Shown piece by piece: positions 63,688 through 64,000 of a stretch of 64,000 nt of DNA. The notes below the pieces were generated by a model. The model had not been told where the DNA came from and searched no databases. It was given only the letters and a program-made list of their open reading frames with translations. The position numbers and the translations under genes are program-made. How positions within the stretch are numbered: the first letter of the stretch is position 1; each line of letters begins with the position of its first letter. This DNA comes from an uncultured Alphaproteobacteria bacterium (GTDB lineage Bacteria > Pseudomonadota > Alphaproteobacteria > Rhodobacterales > Rhodobacteraceae), in assembly GCA_902599445.1 (NCBI GenBank), contig CACKFK010000004.1, forward strand, positions 1 to 64,000, given 5' to 3'.

Positions 63688-64000
63688 CTATTGATGGCAA
63701 TATTCTATAATCAGCTGACTTAATTTTTTACCAATTTCAACTTTGCTCATTTTTGTCCATTTCTTAATATAGGTATTGGCAATAATGGTTACTTCATTGT
63801 TTTCCTCACCGAGGGGAGAGCTTTTTTTCGCTATCTTATTTGCAATGATTAAATCACACCCTTTTGATTTCAACTTTTCTGTAGCATTTTTTGTCAATTG
63901 TTCTGTTTCAGCTGCAAATCCAATAACTAAACTTGGTCTAGTTTTAGATTTTGAAAGCTCTGCAAGTATGTCAGGGTTTTCCTTTAAGGAAATATGAGGA
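63688..64000 (-). CDS. coaBC: Phosphopantothenoylcysteine synthetase/decarboxylase, C-terminal part (runs off right edge)
   Basis: The frame is open from 64000 down to the stop at 63688 (104 codons). It reads NPDILAELSK, the CoaB motif VIGFAAETEQL, then KSKGCDLIIANKI and ENNEVTII, all from the CTP-dependent phosphopantothenoylcysteine synthetase domain. CoaBC makes phosphopantetheine from phosphopantothenate in CoA synthesis. The N-terminal CoaC part is outside the window. Confidence 0.93.
   Translation of the reverse strand, partial: PHISLKENPDILAELSKSKTRPSLVIGFAAETEQLTKNATEKLKSKGCDLIIANKIAKKSSPLGEENNEVTIIANTYIKKWTKMSKVEIGKKLSQLIIEYCHQ

Overview
This is an AT-rich chromosomal window from an alphaproteobacterium, most likely an uncultured marine lineage. 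The evidence is conserved gene order and family content: infB–ylxR–nusA–rimP, DUF1674 divergent from rsmB–heparinase–purH, and tsaD/gpsA divergent from hemC–hemD–mitofilin(MIC60-like)–hemY. Species cannot be named from the sequence alone.

1–21.2 kb is housekeeping. The infB operon runs leftward off the edge (infB, YlxR/L7Ae protein, nusA, rimP). Then come DUF1674 (SDH assembly factor), rsmB, a heparinase II/III-like gene and purH, followed by a leftward HD–thioredoxin/TPR–LON–Trm112 run. ahcY, a gpsA broken by one extra G in a nine-G run, tsaD and the heme/mitofilin cluster follow. An SDR/AEC transporter pair, a small exported protein and tRNA-Thr(CGT) close the block.

21.2–29.1 kb is a modular accessory region anchored on tRNA-Thr. 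Two repeat families (34-bp and 109-bp direct repeats, all ending in one GGACA-rich module) separate small gene groups: a small ORF; a glycoside-hydrolase-like TIM-barrel protein plus a TPR–sulfotransferase; and an NCS2 permease. An FkbM methyltransferase follows the last repeat. No integrase or transposase is present.

29.1–62.8 kb is largely transport and metabolism. It holds a phosphonate-type ABC transporter (phnDCEE) and a very large secreted RTX protein with an M64-type metallopeptidase domain and two cupredoxin-like domains. A six-gene leftward operon joins a tripartite tricarboxylate transporter to AtuA/DUF4387/AbrB proteins. Next are an arginine:glycine amidinotransferase convergent with a threonine aldolase, and a metal-stress neighbourhood (CueR-type MerR regulator, DUF4396 membrane protein, chromate transporter, arsenic-type aquaporin). 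A PhoR–PhoB pair is followed by a PHP phosphoesterase and a Pit phosphate transporter preceded by a three-half-site Pho box. Two EamA transporters and a Nu-like GST follow.

62.8–64 kb holds an AerR/PpaA-like B12-binding protein and the C-terminal end of coaBC, which runs off the right edge.

Phosphorus acquisition is a recurrent theme (PhoRB, Pit, phnDCEE). The two best targets for follow-up are the tRNA-anchored repeat/cassette array and the M64–cupredoxin–RTX protein.
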